Assembly (NCBI RefSeq): GCF_000428125.1
Contig: NZ_ATZI01000004.1
Location: 1 to 64,000, forward strand
Source: Bacteroides graminisolvens DSM 19988 = JCM 15093
GTDB taxonomy: Bacteria > Bacteroidota > Bacteroidia > Bacteroidales > Bacteroidaceae
Length of the DNA stretch: 64,000 bases
Reading direction: 5' to 3'
Of this stretch, positions 33,139 to 40,898 are shown piece by piece. The notes under the pieces were generated by a model. That model made no database searches. It was not told where the DNA came from and saw only the letters and a list, made by a program, of their open reading frames with translations. The position numbers were made by a program, and so were the translations under genes. Within the stretch, counting starts at the first letter, position 1. Each line of letters begins with the position of its first letter.

Positions 33139-33267
33139 TTGATACATCAGATTGAGAAATACCCAATCACCGATGTTACAATCCCTTCTTCATTGCTTAT
33201 CGAACTTGAGCCATTACAGCAGCGAATAAATTCACTTGTACAACAACTTAATAATATCAAACAATGA
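33139..33267 (+). CDS. Possible small gene with TTG start
   Basis: A 42-codon frame (IHQIEKYPITDVTIPSSLLI ... QQLNNIKQ). A stop lies four codons upstream, so only the TTG at 33139 could start it. It overlaps the next ATG by 4 bp (ATGA), as many genes here do. The peptide has normal composition, but support is weak and it may be a gene remnant. Confidence 0.3.
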   Translation: MIHQIEKYPITDVTIPSSLLIELEPLQQRINSLVQQLNNIKQ

Positions 33268-33677
33268 ACTTTCAAGAATTAACTGACGCATATAAAAAGA
33301 GAATTGATGAATTTCTCCTCCAAATTGAAGAGAAGTGTGCTAATCGAAATGGATCGACAATATTGCCTCAGACTCCATCTTATTTGGAAGAAGTCATTAT
33401 TCCAATTTTCAAAAGTCTGGCAGAAATCATACGCAAAAAAGGCGTGAAAATTCCTACCACACAAACTTATCGCCCTATAAAAGGCTATTATAGAATAAAG
33501 ATTGGACTAACAACGGTCGGAGGATTTTCTGTTCCTGGCAATGGCGACTATGCAATATATTTCACCCCGATGAAAAATGCAAATCCCATAGGAGACAGAC
33601 AATTAGTATCCGATACTGAGGAATTACTACAACTAATTAATAATCAATTAAAAGCAAAACAGCAGTTAATTACGTAA
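33264..33677 (+). CDS. Hypothetical protein
   Basis: 137 aa, helical N-terminus then a beta-rich middle (GYYRIKIGLTTVGGFSVPGNG). Family unknown. Confidence 0.5.
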   Translation: MNFQELTDAYKKRIDEFLLQIEEKCANRNGSTILPQTPSYLEEVIIPIFKSLAEIIRKKGVKIPTTQTYRPIKGYYRIKIGLTTVGGFSVPGNGDYAIYFTPMKNANPIGDRQLVSDTEELLQLINNQLKAKQQLIT

Positions 33678-33685
33678 AAAACGAA

Positions 33686-33693
33686 TATCTTTG
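33686..33693 (+). promoter_or_regulatory. Candidate -7 box (TATCTTTG)
   Basis: A perfect TATCTTTG. Transcription would start near 33700, which argues for the ATG at 33771 rather than the one at 33705 as start of the next gene. No -33 TTTG is visible at 19-20 bp. Confidence 0.45.
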
Positions 33694-33770
33694 TTTTCCT
33701 GTAAATGTCGTATAAGTATAATGCTCTTGCGAACAAAGGGATAGACTGCTGTTTTTCGTATATAGTAGCA

Positions 33771-34190
33771 ATGAAGCAAAAGCTAACAAAAGAAGAGCTG
33801 TTTATGCTTGCACGACTGAAAAAGATAGACTTAGCACTACTTTCCCGTATGCAAGATTGTCTCGATCCCCAAAAGGTTCGTAGTAAACTTATCCAATATG
33901 AGTTTACTTGCTTGGCAAAAGAGAAAAGATTCAGGAAAGGACATATAATCAAGGCATTGATGGACAAGTATGATGTATCAAAAAGCTATATCGAACTTAT
34001 CATCTACAGTAATAAACAAAGCAAAGGGAAACAGTGTGTACGATGTGGCAGACTCGTTACCGCATACAAATGGGGGCGGAATAACGGAGTCTGTGATAGC
34101 TGTATTACAAAAGCCATTAAAAATTATGAATATGAAACAGGCAGCGAAAATGAAAATGCTCAAAGAAATGAAGAGCCGCCGGGGAACTAA
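33771..34190 (+). CDS. Hypothetical protein with zinc motif
   Basis: 139 aa from the ATG at 33771; the frame is open to 33705. K/R-rich helices, including KAIMDKYDVSKSY-like MDKYDVSKSYIELIIY (helix-turn-helix-like), then a CVRCGRL...CDSC zinc motif near residue ~105-125. It could bind nucleic acid. Overlaps the next gene by 65 bp. Confidence 0.5.
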   Translation: MKQKLTKEELFMLARLKKIDLALLSRMQDCLDPQKVRSKLIQYEFTCLAKEKRFRKGHIIKALMDKYDVSKSYIELIIYSNKQSKGKQCVRCGRLVTAYKWGRNNGVCDSCITKAIKNYEYETGSENENAQRNEEPPGN

Positions 34191-34458
34191 CACGTTAATC
34201 CTCTTCCGTAATGGAGATTATTATGAGGCGTATGATAAAGACGCAGAAATTATCGGCAAAGTCTTCACTTTAGAAACTTTTATAGAAGATGAGTTAAAAA
34301 CGGTCAGGTTTCAAGCGTCAGACATAGAAGAATATTCAAATAGATTGTTGGATGCCGGACATGCCGTTTGCATCTCTGAGATGCGTGATGAATCCGGCAG
34401 TTTCGTTATTAATATAGCACAGGAAGAGAATGGGCAAGATAGTACGGATAATCAATGA
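34126..34458 (+). CDS. Small protein like the MutS mismatch-recognition N-domain
   Basis: 110 aa from the ATG at 34126. LILFRNGDYYEAYDKDAEII is close to the 'F-R-x-G-D-F-Y-E-x-(Y/F)-x-x-D-A' stretch of MutS domain I, and the following IGKVFTLETF ... VRFQASDIEEYSNRLLDAGH follows the same domain. Only that domain is present, without the clamp or ATPase. Similar orphan domains occur in phages and elements (recalled). It overlaps the flanking genes by 65 and 29 bp. Confidence 0.5.
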   Translation: MNMKQAAKMKMLKEMKSRRGTNTLILFRNGDYYEAYDKDAEIIGKVFTLETFIEDELKTVRFQASDIEEYSNRLLDAGHAVCISEMRDESGSFVINIAQEENGQDSTDNQ

Positions 34459-35125
34459 CGGCTGTTTTCTGGTCGGTTTGATTGGTGGTACCACTTCTCT
34501 TATAATTCTTATTGTTATCATTGGATTATTCAAAAGCTGTTTTGGAGAAAAGATCGACCCGATGGACGATACTTATATGAAGCAGCGGGAAATGTATGAC
34601 CGGCACGCTGTTTATGACAGCACCAGAGTCGGCTTTGATTTCTTATGGTACACCACCAACGCAGTGTCTAAGAAAAGGGCAGAGGAAATTAGTTCACGAA
34701 AACACATCCGAGAAGCCCAAAAAGAATTTGTAGAAACCGTCGCCGATCATTTCAATCACAATTTCTTTAACACCGACATTTATGAGGTAGCCGAATACGC
34801 TAAAAAGTTCGACGTAGACCCTGATGTTCGTCTGGTAAATATTTTTGTGATTGGACAACGGCTGGAAGACCAGTATTTACGTCCTAATCCTGATTTGCCT
34901 GGCGGCGGATGCACAGAACCCTACTATGGAACCGACCAAGGAGTTATGTATATAAAAGAAATTGATATATATCCTCCATCGCCCGATTCTTTACGGACAT
35001 ACCGCTACTGGGATTGTTGGCGAACCTCCTCAACAGATGAACGTTATACGCATTTTACCGAGACAGAACGCAAACAAGGTAAATATGGTACTGTACTGTA
35101 TATTCCGAATTATAACCATCAGTAA
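34430..35125 (+). CDS. Membrane-anchored hypothetical protein
   Basis: 231 aa. One strong transmembrane segment near the N-terminus (~12-34, LVGLIGGTTSLIILIVIIGLF) with a short cytoplasmic side. The rest would be outside the membrane or in the periplasm by the positive-inside rule, which is not certain. It has a conserved-looking C-rich part (GGGCTEPYYG). It is the only clear membrane protein of this segment. Function unknown. Confidence 0.6.
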   Translation: MGKIVRIINDGCFLVGLIGGTTSLIILIVIIGLFKSCFGEKIDPMDDTYMKQREMYDRHAVYDSTRVGFDFLWYTTNAVSKKRAEEISSRKHIREAQKEFVETVADHFNHNFFNTDIYEVAEYAKKFDVDPDVRLVNIFVIGQRLEDQYLRPNPDLPGGGCTEPYYGTDQGVMYIKEIDIYPPSPDSLRTYRYWDCWRTSSTDERYTHFTETERKQGKYGTVLYIPNYNHQ

Positions 35126-35140
35126 ATTAAGAATATAAAG

Positions 35141-35172
35141 TTTGGAGGAGTGAGAAAAATCCTATAACTTTG
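35141..35172 (+). promoter_or_regulatory. Bacteroides-type promoter
   Basis: TTTG (35141-35144), a 20-bp spacer, then TAACTTTG (35165-35172): matches TTTG-N19/20-TAnnTTTG. It would drive the 35248 gene and the RNase H-like gene. Confidence 0.75.
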
Positions 35173-35247
35173 GTCTCCTCAAAGAGAATACTGACTGAAA
35201 AATAGATTGTAAATTGATCGAAAAAAGTTGAAAATGATGAATTAAAA

Positions 35248-35766
35248 ATGATCGTAGAAAAAACGCAGATTAAGTTTGCGCAATCGGAGCAGACGGGTGA
35301 ACTGATTGGATTTGTGTCCCGCCACTCCAAAACACAGAAGTTAATGGGAGTTCGTGAAGACTCCCGTTTTGGTAAGAAGATATGTGTACTTTCAGAAGAA
35401 CTGAAAGGAACTATCCAGCCAAACAAGTTGTACGCTGTCGAACTGAAACCTATGCACAACGGCAGTGGATATGTGGTGGTCAAAGCATCACCCATGTTGT
35501 TTCAAGCGCAGGTGGACACGCTAATCGTCCCCAAGAGTATTTATCAGGTTACGGTAACCTTCGGCAACAAAACCGTATTCTTCGACCCGAAGGATGGCAA
35601 GAGTGCATCAAGTCGCACGCTGGCCGGAGTCATAAAACTCCTTCGTGAACGAGAAGATATTGAAAATCCAGAGTTCGTCATCGAAGACTTGACAAAACAA
35701 GCCAAACAGGTTGTTAAGCGTATGCAGAACGACGGATTCATTATTCCGGACTACACACTCAAATGA
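35248..35766 (+). CDS. Conserved hypothetical protein (DUF6140-like)
   Basis: 172 aa, soluble. The segment KLYAVELKPMHNGSGYVV and FGNKTVFFDPKDGKSASSRT are reminiscent of DUF6140 proteins; the name is recalled, not verified. First gene of the short operon behind the 35141 promoter, overlapping the RNase H-like gene by 4 bp. Confidence 0.55.
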   Translation: MIVEKTQIKFAQSEQTGELIGFVSRHSKTQKLMGVREDSRFGKKICVLSEELKGTIQPNKLYAVELKPMHNGSGYVVVKASPMLFQAQVDTLIVPKSIYQVTVTFGNKTVFFDPKDGKSASSRTLAGVIKLLREREDIENPEFVIEDLTKQAKQVVKRMQNDGFIIPDYTLK

Positions 35767-36161
35767 TGCGCCCTCAGTGTGGCATAGCCACCGATGGCGC
35801 TCATTCCGTTAAAAACAGGCTGACGCGCTTTCGGGCAGTAGACATTGCAACAGGCGAAGAACTATTCAGCGGGAGCATAGGAAATCAAACCATCAACATC
35901 GGAGAATTTCTGGGTGTCGTAGAGGCGGTGAAATATATCATCGCCAATCACTACACACCCAGAATCATCTATACGGATAGTATGACGGCTATCGCTTGGT
36001 TTCAGGCTAAACGAACAGCGTCCAAAAAGGCGCATCCCGCACTGAAACGGGCTGAGATATTCCTGAAAGCCTTTGCTGCTGAAATCGAATCCATCGAAGT
36101 CAGACACTGGGATAATGACGGTTGGGGTGAGACTCCAGCCGACTTTGGAGAGAAAAGTTAA
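35763..36161 (+). CDS. RNase H-like protein
   Basis: 132 aa. The RNase H fold pattern is visible: D10 in TDGA, E47/E52 region in IGEFLGVVEAV, D71 in YTDSMTAIAW, and a late D in HWDNDGWGETPADFG. RNase H cleaves RNA in RNA-DNA hybrids. It may act on replication intermediates of the element or, by position only, on RNA-DNA hybrids made by the RT. It is ~19 kb away, so the latter is speculative. Confidence 0.65.
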   Translation: MMRPQCGIATDGAHSVKNRLTRFRAVDIATGEELFSGSIGNQTINIGEFLGVVEAVKYIIANHYTPRIIYTDSMTAIAWFQAKRTASKKAHPALKRAEIFLKAFAAEIESIEVRHWDNDGWGETPADFGEKS

Positions 36162-36190
36162 TTGATTGATTTTAGATTGTTATGAACCCA

Positions 36191-36229
36191 GCTTCTCCCT
36201 GCCGGGAGGCCCGGAGAAGCATTTTTTTT
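36191..36229 (+). terminator. Terminator after the RNase H-like gene
   Basis: An 8-bp stem (GCTTCTCC / GGAGAAGC) with a GC-rich loop, then A and eight T. Confidence 0.85.
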
Positions 36230-36238
36230 AATTATAAC

Positions 36239-36445
36239 ATGGCGAAGATAAAATCGGAATCAACAAAATATATAACCATTAAGGAGAGCGAGTATCTCCA
36301 GATGGTTGAGAACACAATGCTAGTTGAGGCACTTAAGATAGCGGGGATAGAAAAACTCCCCATGTATCAGGCCGCACAGCGCATATTAACAGACAAGCGG
36401 GTAGAGATACACATCAAACCGCTTTGTTCCCGTTATTCATTCTAA
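36239..36445 (+). CDS. Small basic protein
   Basis: 68 aa from the ATG at 36239; the longer frame from 36182 crosses the terminator and is rejected. Helical, with IKESEYLQMVENTMLVEALK. Likely regulatory or structural; family unknown. Confidence 0.55.
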   Translation: MAKIKSESTKYITIKESEYLQMVENTMLVEALKIAGIEKLPMYQAAQRILTDKRVEIHIKPLCSRYSF

Positions 36446-36460
36446 AACACATAATTAGGC

Positions 36461-36754
36461 ATGAATAAACAGGAAATCATAGACAGGTTATTCGATAAGT
36501 TGAGAAATAGCGGCTGTCGTTATCCAAAATGGGAGCTTATACAAATTATCGATCCTTTTTTAGAGGTTCTTAAAGAGTCTTTGGAAGAGGGGAACGAGAT
36601 TCGCTTGACGAACTTTGGTAAGTTTGTTGTAAAGGCTAAGAAAGGGCGTAAATACTATAATATCCAAACTGGAGCCATAGGTTACACCCCAGATAAAAGA
36701 GTGATTGTTTTTGTTCAACACAAAAGCCTTGATTCCATGAGTAAAATCAAGTAA
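36461..36754 (+). CDS. HU/IHF-family DNA-binding protein
   Basis: 97 aa, a normal length for HU. Helical N-terminus (KQEIIDRLFDKLRNSG), LTNFGKFVVKAKKGRKYYNI as the beta-arm region, and a C-terminal helix. It bends DNA and would help recombination or replication complexes. Last gene of the element before a long gap. Confidence 0.8.
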   Translation: MNKQEIIDRLFDKLRNSGCRYPKWELIQIIDPFLEVLKESLEEGNEIRLTNFGKFVVKAKKGRKYYNIQTGAIGYTPDKRVIVFVQHKSLDSMSKIK

Positions 36755-36800
36755 GGTACATTCCACCTTATAATATAGCTCATATACCTATTAATACATA

Positions 36801-36847
36801 ACACCGGAACTATCCAATCAACAGAGATAGTTCCGGTGTAGTTTTTT
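36801..36847 (+). terminator. Strong terminator after HU
   Basis: A 14-bp stem (ACACCGGAACTATC / GATAGTTCCGGTGT) with an 11-nt loop, then AGTTTTTT. It marks the end of the plus-strand element. Confidence 0.85.
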
Positions 36848-37424
36848 AAGGGGGCTACATACACACTCTTAATCTTCAGATACTTGAAATCTTTAATAAT
36901 TGGACTATATAGTCTCAAAAGTATCCAACTTATTGCGTACCTTTGCCAGACAAATAATTCAAGGTTCTACCATCTATATGTAGTCTCCTATGTAGGATTT
37001 GAGTTCTTTGCCAAAATACAAGCATTGATTAACAATGTGTTATAGCCCAAGAGGGTGCATCAACTAAATAGCACACCCTTTTAATGTTTCTACTCTCCAG
37101 TCTATAGAAAATGAACTTTTCTGTCAATGGTTTAATTATTTACTTCGCGCATAACAAGTCTGGGAAAGCGTAATATTCAAGCCTGGTTTTTCTTCTGAAT
37201 ATTTTTTATCACTAATTTGGCAATAGAGGTTGTTTATTGCCAAATTAGTGATATATCTATTCGCATTCAAATAAATTCATGAATCAACGATCGCTCTTAT
37301 GAAATGATGCTTAGCGCTTTTTTAAAGATATCATTCTCCATCTCAATATTATGTATGTATTTTTTTTATCTCAGAGCGTTTCTTTTCTTCAGGAATCTGT
37401 TTGATGATGCCATTGCCTTGGAAA
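36848..37424. other. Non-coding junction between element and defence island
   Basis: No gene is seen. It contains a perfect 19-bp inverted repeat (37207-37253). The right end of the mobile element may lie here, but no att site or duplicated end could be identified. Confidence 0.5.
37207..37253. repeat. Perfect 19-bp inverted repeat
   Basis: TATCACTAATTTGGCAATA (37207-37225) is the exact reverse complement of 37235-37253, with a 9-nt spacer. No T tract follows on the plus strand. It could be a recombination, MITE-like or protein-binding site. Confidence 0.75.
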
Positions 37425-38348
37425 CTACCTTTGCTGTATTGGCATATTTATAGTTTTCCAAAGGATCTCATTCTCCCATTCTGCAGGAAATCCCATTGCC
37501 TTTATATCTACCATAGGATAACGGTTCAGAAGCTCCTTGAATCTCGGAATAAAAGAATGATTCGGGTTGACTGTGTTAAGCAGATAATTAATCATGCTTA
37601 ATATAAAATACACTTGTTGTGTTCCACTTGCAGGAATTGGGATAAAGGTATTATGAGGAGAACGAGGCATTAGCGGCCGCACTCCTAACACTTTATTCCA
37701 TAATCTGCTATGATGAGCACATATATTTCTGATGTATACAATGCTGTGAAGCCATGAGGAAAAGACACTGTCAGCCAGTCCGAAGTAGGCAGCAATCTTA
37801 CGTTTGGCCTGTCCGGGCAACAGATTACTGTATAGGATAGACAATGTGCCGAATGAGGCAATTTCCATGATCATCCAGCTTGGCGGATAGTGGTCGGAAT
37901 ACTTTGCACGGAAAGCTGTTATGAACACTTCATCACTTCTCTGATGTTCTTCATCTATCTTTACCAATATCTTGGCATGGCGTACTGGATTTGAAAACAA
38001 TGAAGCATCCTCAAACCAGTTGGCACTGTATATGGAAGAGAGAATATATGCTGTCTGCGTGCGCACGGCTACCTCTATCTTTTCAAGTTCGGCGATGATA
38101 AGCTTCCGAAGTTCACTGTCAAACTTGTAAAGTGAATATGCCGTTTCAAAGGTACTTTTCGGACGGAATATATGATTCTGCTTATCTATCAGCAGAGGAT
38201 ACCAATAACCGCTCAATCGGTAATAGCTGATGTTCTTTAAAAGATGAAGAGCCTTCGTCTCATCTGCAAAGGCCAATCCACGCTGTTTTAGCAACTCAAT
38301 CTGATCAGTAAAGGATGTAAGCTGCTTGGGGTATGGAATTTTTGTCAT
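37425..38348 (-). CDS. Abi_2-family abortive infection protein
   Basis: 307 aa, near the usual length for Abi_2 (AbiD/AbiF) proteins of phage abortive infection. The N-terminal part (KPLTSFTDQIELLKQRGL-like, here KQLTSFTDQIELLKQRGL) and NISYYRLSGYWYPLL are family marks. A HEPN-like RNICAH...HSRLWN (R-x4-H) in the C-terminal third suggests an RNase. The gene is first in its minus-strand unit, and its own promoter and a long leader hairpin lie just upstream. Confidence 0.85.
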   Translation of the reverse strand: MTKIPYPKQLTSFTDQIELLKQRGLAFADETKALHLLKNISYYRLSGYWYPLLIDKQNHIFRPKSTFETAYSLYKFDSELRKLIIAELEKIEVAVRTQTAYILSSIYSANWFEDASLFSNPVRHAKILVKIDEEHQRSDEVFITAFRAKYSDHYPPSWMIMEIASFGTLSILYSNLLPGQAKRKIAAYFGLADSVFSSWLHSIVYIRNICAHHSRLWNKVLGVRPLMPRSPHNTFIPIPASGTQQVYFILSMINYLLNTVNPNHSFIPRFKELLNRYPMVDIKAMGFPAEWENEILWKTINMPIQQR

Positions 38349-38365
38349 AGCTATAAAAATAAAAA

Positions 38366-38407
38366 GCTTACCCTGAGCGCGCTGTTCTTACGGGAAGCGG
38401 GGTAAGC
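38366..38407 (-). promoter_or_regulatory. Leader hairpin of the Abi gene (attenuator-like)
   Basis: On the minus strand GCTTACCC...GGGTAAGC (38400-38407 with 38366-38373) forms a stem. It is followed by an A/T-rich TTTTTATTTTT tract and then the ATG at 38348. The hairpin starts right at the predicted transcription start. It looks like a terminator placed ahead of the gene. Confidence 0.6.
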
Positions 38408-38416
38408 ATGTTGATG

Positions 38417-38447
38417 CAAAGATAAAACAAATATTTCTCTCTGCAAA
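38417..38447 (-). promoter_or_regulatory. Promoter of the Abi gene
   Basis: On the minus strand TTTG (38444-38447), a 19-bp spacer, then TATCTTTG (38417-38424): a full match to the Bacteroides consensus. Confidence 0.8.
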
Positions 38448-38810
38448 ATTTTTATTCTTTCTTACAGCTTATTCTTTTATAATCAGGTTTTCTTTTCTAT
38501 CCATCCCTTTTGTAGTTGCTGTTCTGTTCTCCGCCCTGCGATCTCAAGAGATTGTACTTTTCGGCAAAGGTAACCGCCGGTTTTCATTCCGGTCAATGCC
38601 GGTATTCTGCTTGTGGAATCTCAGGAAAATCTTCCTCTCCGGCTATTGAGCATGTTTTTCCTTACTGCCCATGGCTGATAGCTACTGCCACCTTTCAATG
38701 CAGAATAATGATTTTAGAGGGGGCAAAATAACCATATTTGTACGATATAACACATAACTATTTGATTTACAGGTGTGGTTGTTTTAGAGGAAGTGAAGTA
38801 AGGTGAATAA
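38448..38810. other. Intergenic region between Abi and recombinase units
   Basis: No supported gene. A 71-aa open frame at 38516-38731 has the composition of translated non-coding DNA. Confidence 0.5.
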
Positions 38811-38835
38811 CTAGAAATAGATAAATACCTATCAA
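38811..38835 (+). repeat. Direct repeat flanking the restriction island, left copy
   Basis: A 25-nt sequence, CTAGAAATAGATAAATACCT then ATCAA, is identical to 52714-52738 in the same orientation. The upstream GTGAATAA is shared too, apart from a 2-nt gap. Each copy is followed by a different hairpin. Confidence 0.75.
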
Positions 38836-38842
38836 CTAAATA

Positions 38843-38880
38843 GAATGGAGATGTATCTTCATTTTGAGACATCTCCATTC
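38843..38880 (-). terminator. Terminator of the recombinase gene
   Basis: A 12-bp stem (GAATGGAGATGT / ACATCTCCATTC) with a 14-nt loop, 7 bp beyond the recombinase stop. The T tract on the minus strand is short. Confidence 0.6.
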
Positions 38881-38887
38881 TTATTTA

Positions 38888-39691
38888 TTACCATGTTATG
38901 ACCTTATTCACTATTGCTTGTTGCTCGCTGGCAGTTCGGCGCAGATATATTCGGGTTGTTTCTATGCTTTCATGCCCCATGAGATCGGCGAGAAGAGATA
39001 TATCATTGAATTTTTCGAGAAAGTTCTTGGCGTATCTGTGGCGGAAGGAATGCGGATAAACAACTCTCGGATTGAGACCATACTTCACGGCAAAGCTCTT
39101 CAACTGTTGTGCAATGCCTCTTGTCGTTATCCGTTCCCCGAAGCGATTGAGAAATAGATAACCACTATCCCTATTGTTTTTGTTAAGCCATTCCTGAGCT
39201 TCTTCTTGCAATTTTTTGGGGATGAAAAGCCGGCGTATCTTGCCACCTTTGGTGTAAATGTCATAATGACCCACGTTTACGTGTTCCACTTTCAGTTGCA
39301 CCAATTCGCTAACTCTTGCACCCGTAGCGGCAAGGAAGCGAACAACAAAATACCATTCCAGATTATTTTCTTTCTTTAGCTTGTTCTTCAGGAATGTGTA
39401 ATCAGCGTTACTGATGACATTTTCCAGATAGGTGCGTTGCTGCACCTTTACCGATTTCAGACACAATTGTGGTTTGCGCATGAAATCCAGATACTTGTTC
39501 AATGCCTGGATGCGTAAGTTTACGGTTTTAGGCTTGAATGTTTCAATGAGATACGCTTTGTAAAGCACCAAGTTTGCCTTAGTTAGCTCTTTGTACTGAG
39601 ATTTGAAATCGTTCACTGCATAGATGTAGGCAGTGATAGTATTCTCGGCCATATTCGATAGCACGAGAAAATCTTTGAATTTTTCAACCAT
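38888..39691 (-). CDS. Tyrosine recombinase, likely invertase of the adjacent R-M locus
   Basis: 267 aa from the ATG at 39691 (MVEKFKDFLVLSNMAE), a normal start for this family; the frame is open to 39742. N-terminal core-binding domain (~1-85), then catalytic residues R (ARVSEL), K (TKGGKIR), H-x-x-R (HSFRHRYAK), H (GHESI) and the nucleophile Y (RIYLR). The gene lies 85 bp outside the left 36-bp inverted repeat, the usual place for shufflon-type recombinases in Bacteroides. Confidence 0.9.
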   Translation of the reverse strand: MVEKFKDFLVLSNMAENTITAYIYAVNDFKSQYKELTKANLVLYKAYLIETFKPKTVNLRIQALNKYLDFMRKPQLCLKSVKVQQRTYLENVISNADYTFLKNKLKKENNLEWYFVVRFLAATGARVSELVQLKVEHVNVGHYDIYTKGGKIRRLFIPKKLQEEAQEWLNKNNRDSGYLFLNRFGERITTRGIAQQLKSFAVKYGLNPRVVYPHSFRHRYAKNFLEKFNDISLLADLMGHESIETTRIYLRRTASEQQAIVNKVITW

Positions 39692-39776
39692 GATGTTGCG
39701 TTTGTTATAAAGTTGTCTATCATATATAATAATCATGGTCATAAGCTATATGTTTTGCAGTCCTACCTTCTCGTAT

Positions 39777-39812
39777 TAAGTATTATAAGAACTTAATCGA
39801 AAACATAACCCA
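39777..39812 (+). repeat. 36-bp inverted repeat, left copy
   Basis: Identical over 36 nt to the reverse complement of 43006-43041. Its coding reading is KYYKNLIENIT, as in the expressed gene. It is the likely crossover site for inversion. Confidence 0.9.
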
Positions 39813-40857
39813 AAAATCAGCCGTTGTAGTAAACTGCTTTAAGGACGGCAAGCGTTTTTGGAGAATCAATCAAAGCGACAATATGACCATAGATGCTATT
39901 ATAGGAAATCCACCATATCAGGTAATGGATGGAGGAGGAATTGGCAGTAGTGCTATCCCCGTGTACCACAAGTTTGTTGATATTGCTAAGAAAATGAAGC
40001 CTACATATATTTCCATGGTTATGCCAGCGAAGTGGTACACTGGAGGAAAAGGGCTTGATGATTTTAGAAATGAGATGCTCAATGATAATAGGATTGCATT
40101 TATTGCTGACTTTGACGATTCAAGATTATTGTTCCCTACGGCTGACATAGCAGGTGGAGTATGCTATTTCAATTGGTCTTCTCAGTATCAAGGGCAATGT
40201 ACTTTTGTAAGTTATAAAGATAAGTCAAGAATATCAAATACAAGGCGTCTTTCAGAGGGTAATGTATTTATAAGAGATATGATTGCTTATGAAATCATCA
40301 ACAAGGTTAAAGCATTGAATGAAGGAACAATGGACTCTACGGTGTATAGTCGTAATCCGTTTGGATTTGCAAGCAATAGTAATTTTTCAACCAAATATTT
40401 TAAAGAATCAGTACGCATATTTACAAGTAAAGGTTGGGGGTATGTAAAAAGGGAGGATATTCGTTCAAATGTGAATCAGGTTGGCAAGTGGAAAACAATT
40501 ATGTCAAAAGCTGGATCTGAACATGCTGGACAGTCAGATATTAATGGTATGAAGCGAGTAATTTCACGCATTATAATAATTGCACCAGATGAGATTTGCT
40601 CTGAATCCTACCTACTATTGTCATGTTTTGACCACAAAGAAGAAGCAGAAAACCAAGTTAGGTATATGAAAACACGATTTGTACGTTTCTTACTCGCAGC
40701 AATTCTTCTTACCCAAAATATTGCAAAGGATAAATTCCAGTTAATCCCTTTACAAAATTTCTCTCGCCAATGGACGGACACTGAACTATACAAAAAATAT
40801 AGCCTTACATCAGATGAAATTGCTTATATCGAAAGTGTAATTAAGCCAATGGAATAA
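39778..40857 (+). pseudogene. Silent specificity cassette 1 of the R-M protein
   Basis: About 359 codons without their own start. The reading frame matches the C-terminal third of the 1305-aa protein from KYYKNLIENIT through NPPYQ (motif IV) and a different target-recognition region to the end SLTSDEIAYIESVIKPME. An ORF-like ATG at 39883 is internal. After inversion at the 36-bp repeats, it would be joined in frame to the expressed N-terminal part. The variable middle (residues after NPPYQVMDGG) is different from the expressed one, consistent with another DNA specificity. Confidence 0.85.
39893..39921 (+). repeat. 29-bp inverted repeat, left copy
   Basis: Identical over 29 nt to the reverse complement of 41919-41947, around the codons for the NPPY motif (GGAAATCCACCATATCAG). 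Links silent cassettes 1 and 2. Confidence 0.85.
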
Positions 40858-40897
40858 AGTATATCTCTATCGTACTATAAACGATAGAAATATACTT
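40857..40897. terminator. Bidirectional terminator between convergent cassettes
   Basis: An interrupted stem (AAGTATAT, TATCGT / ACGATA, ATATACTT) lies between the stops of the two convergent cassettes. Confidence 0.55.
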
Positions 40898-40898
40898 G

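Noticed and set aside
33078..33160. Another array unit (hairpin followed by ATCAAGGGATTGAT)
   Set aside because: The hairpin is a normal terminator 25 nt from the ATCAA. TAAAG, ATGYGYC and the pairing 5' box are missing.
37401..37601. 66-aa plus-strand frame
   Set aside because: Antisense to the 3' end of the Abi_2 gene.
38516..38731. 71-aa frame
   Set aside because: Composition of translated intergenic DNA and no start context.
39883..40857. Independent methyltransferase gene
   Set aside because: The homology begins 105 bp before the ATG and is in frame with the 36-bp repeat, so it is a silent cassette, not a gene of its own.
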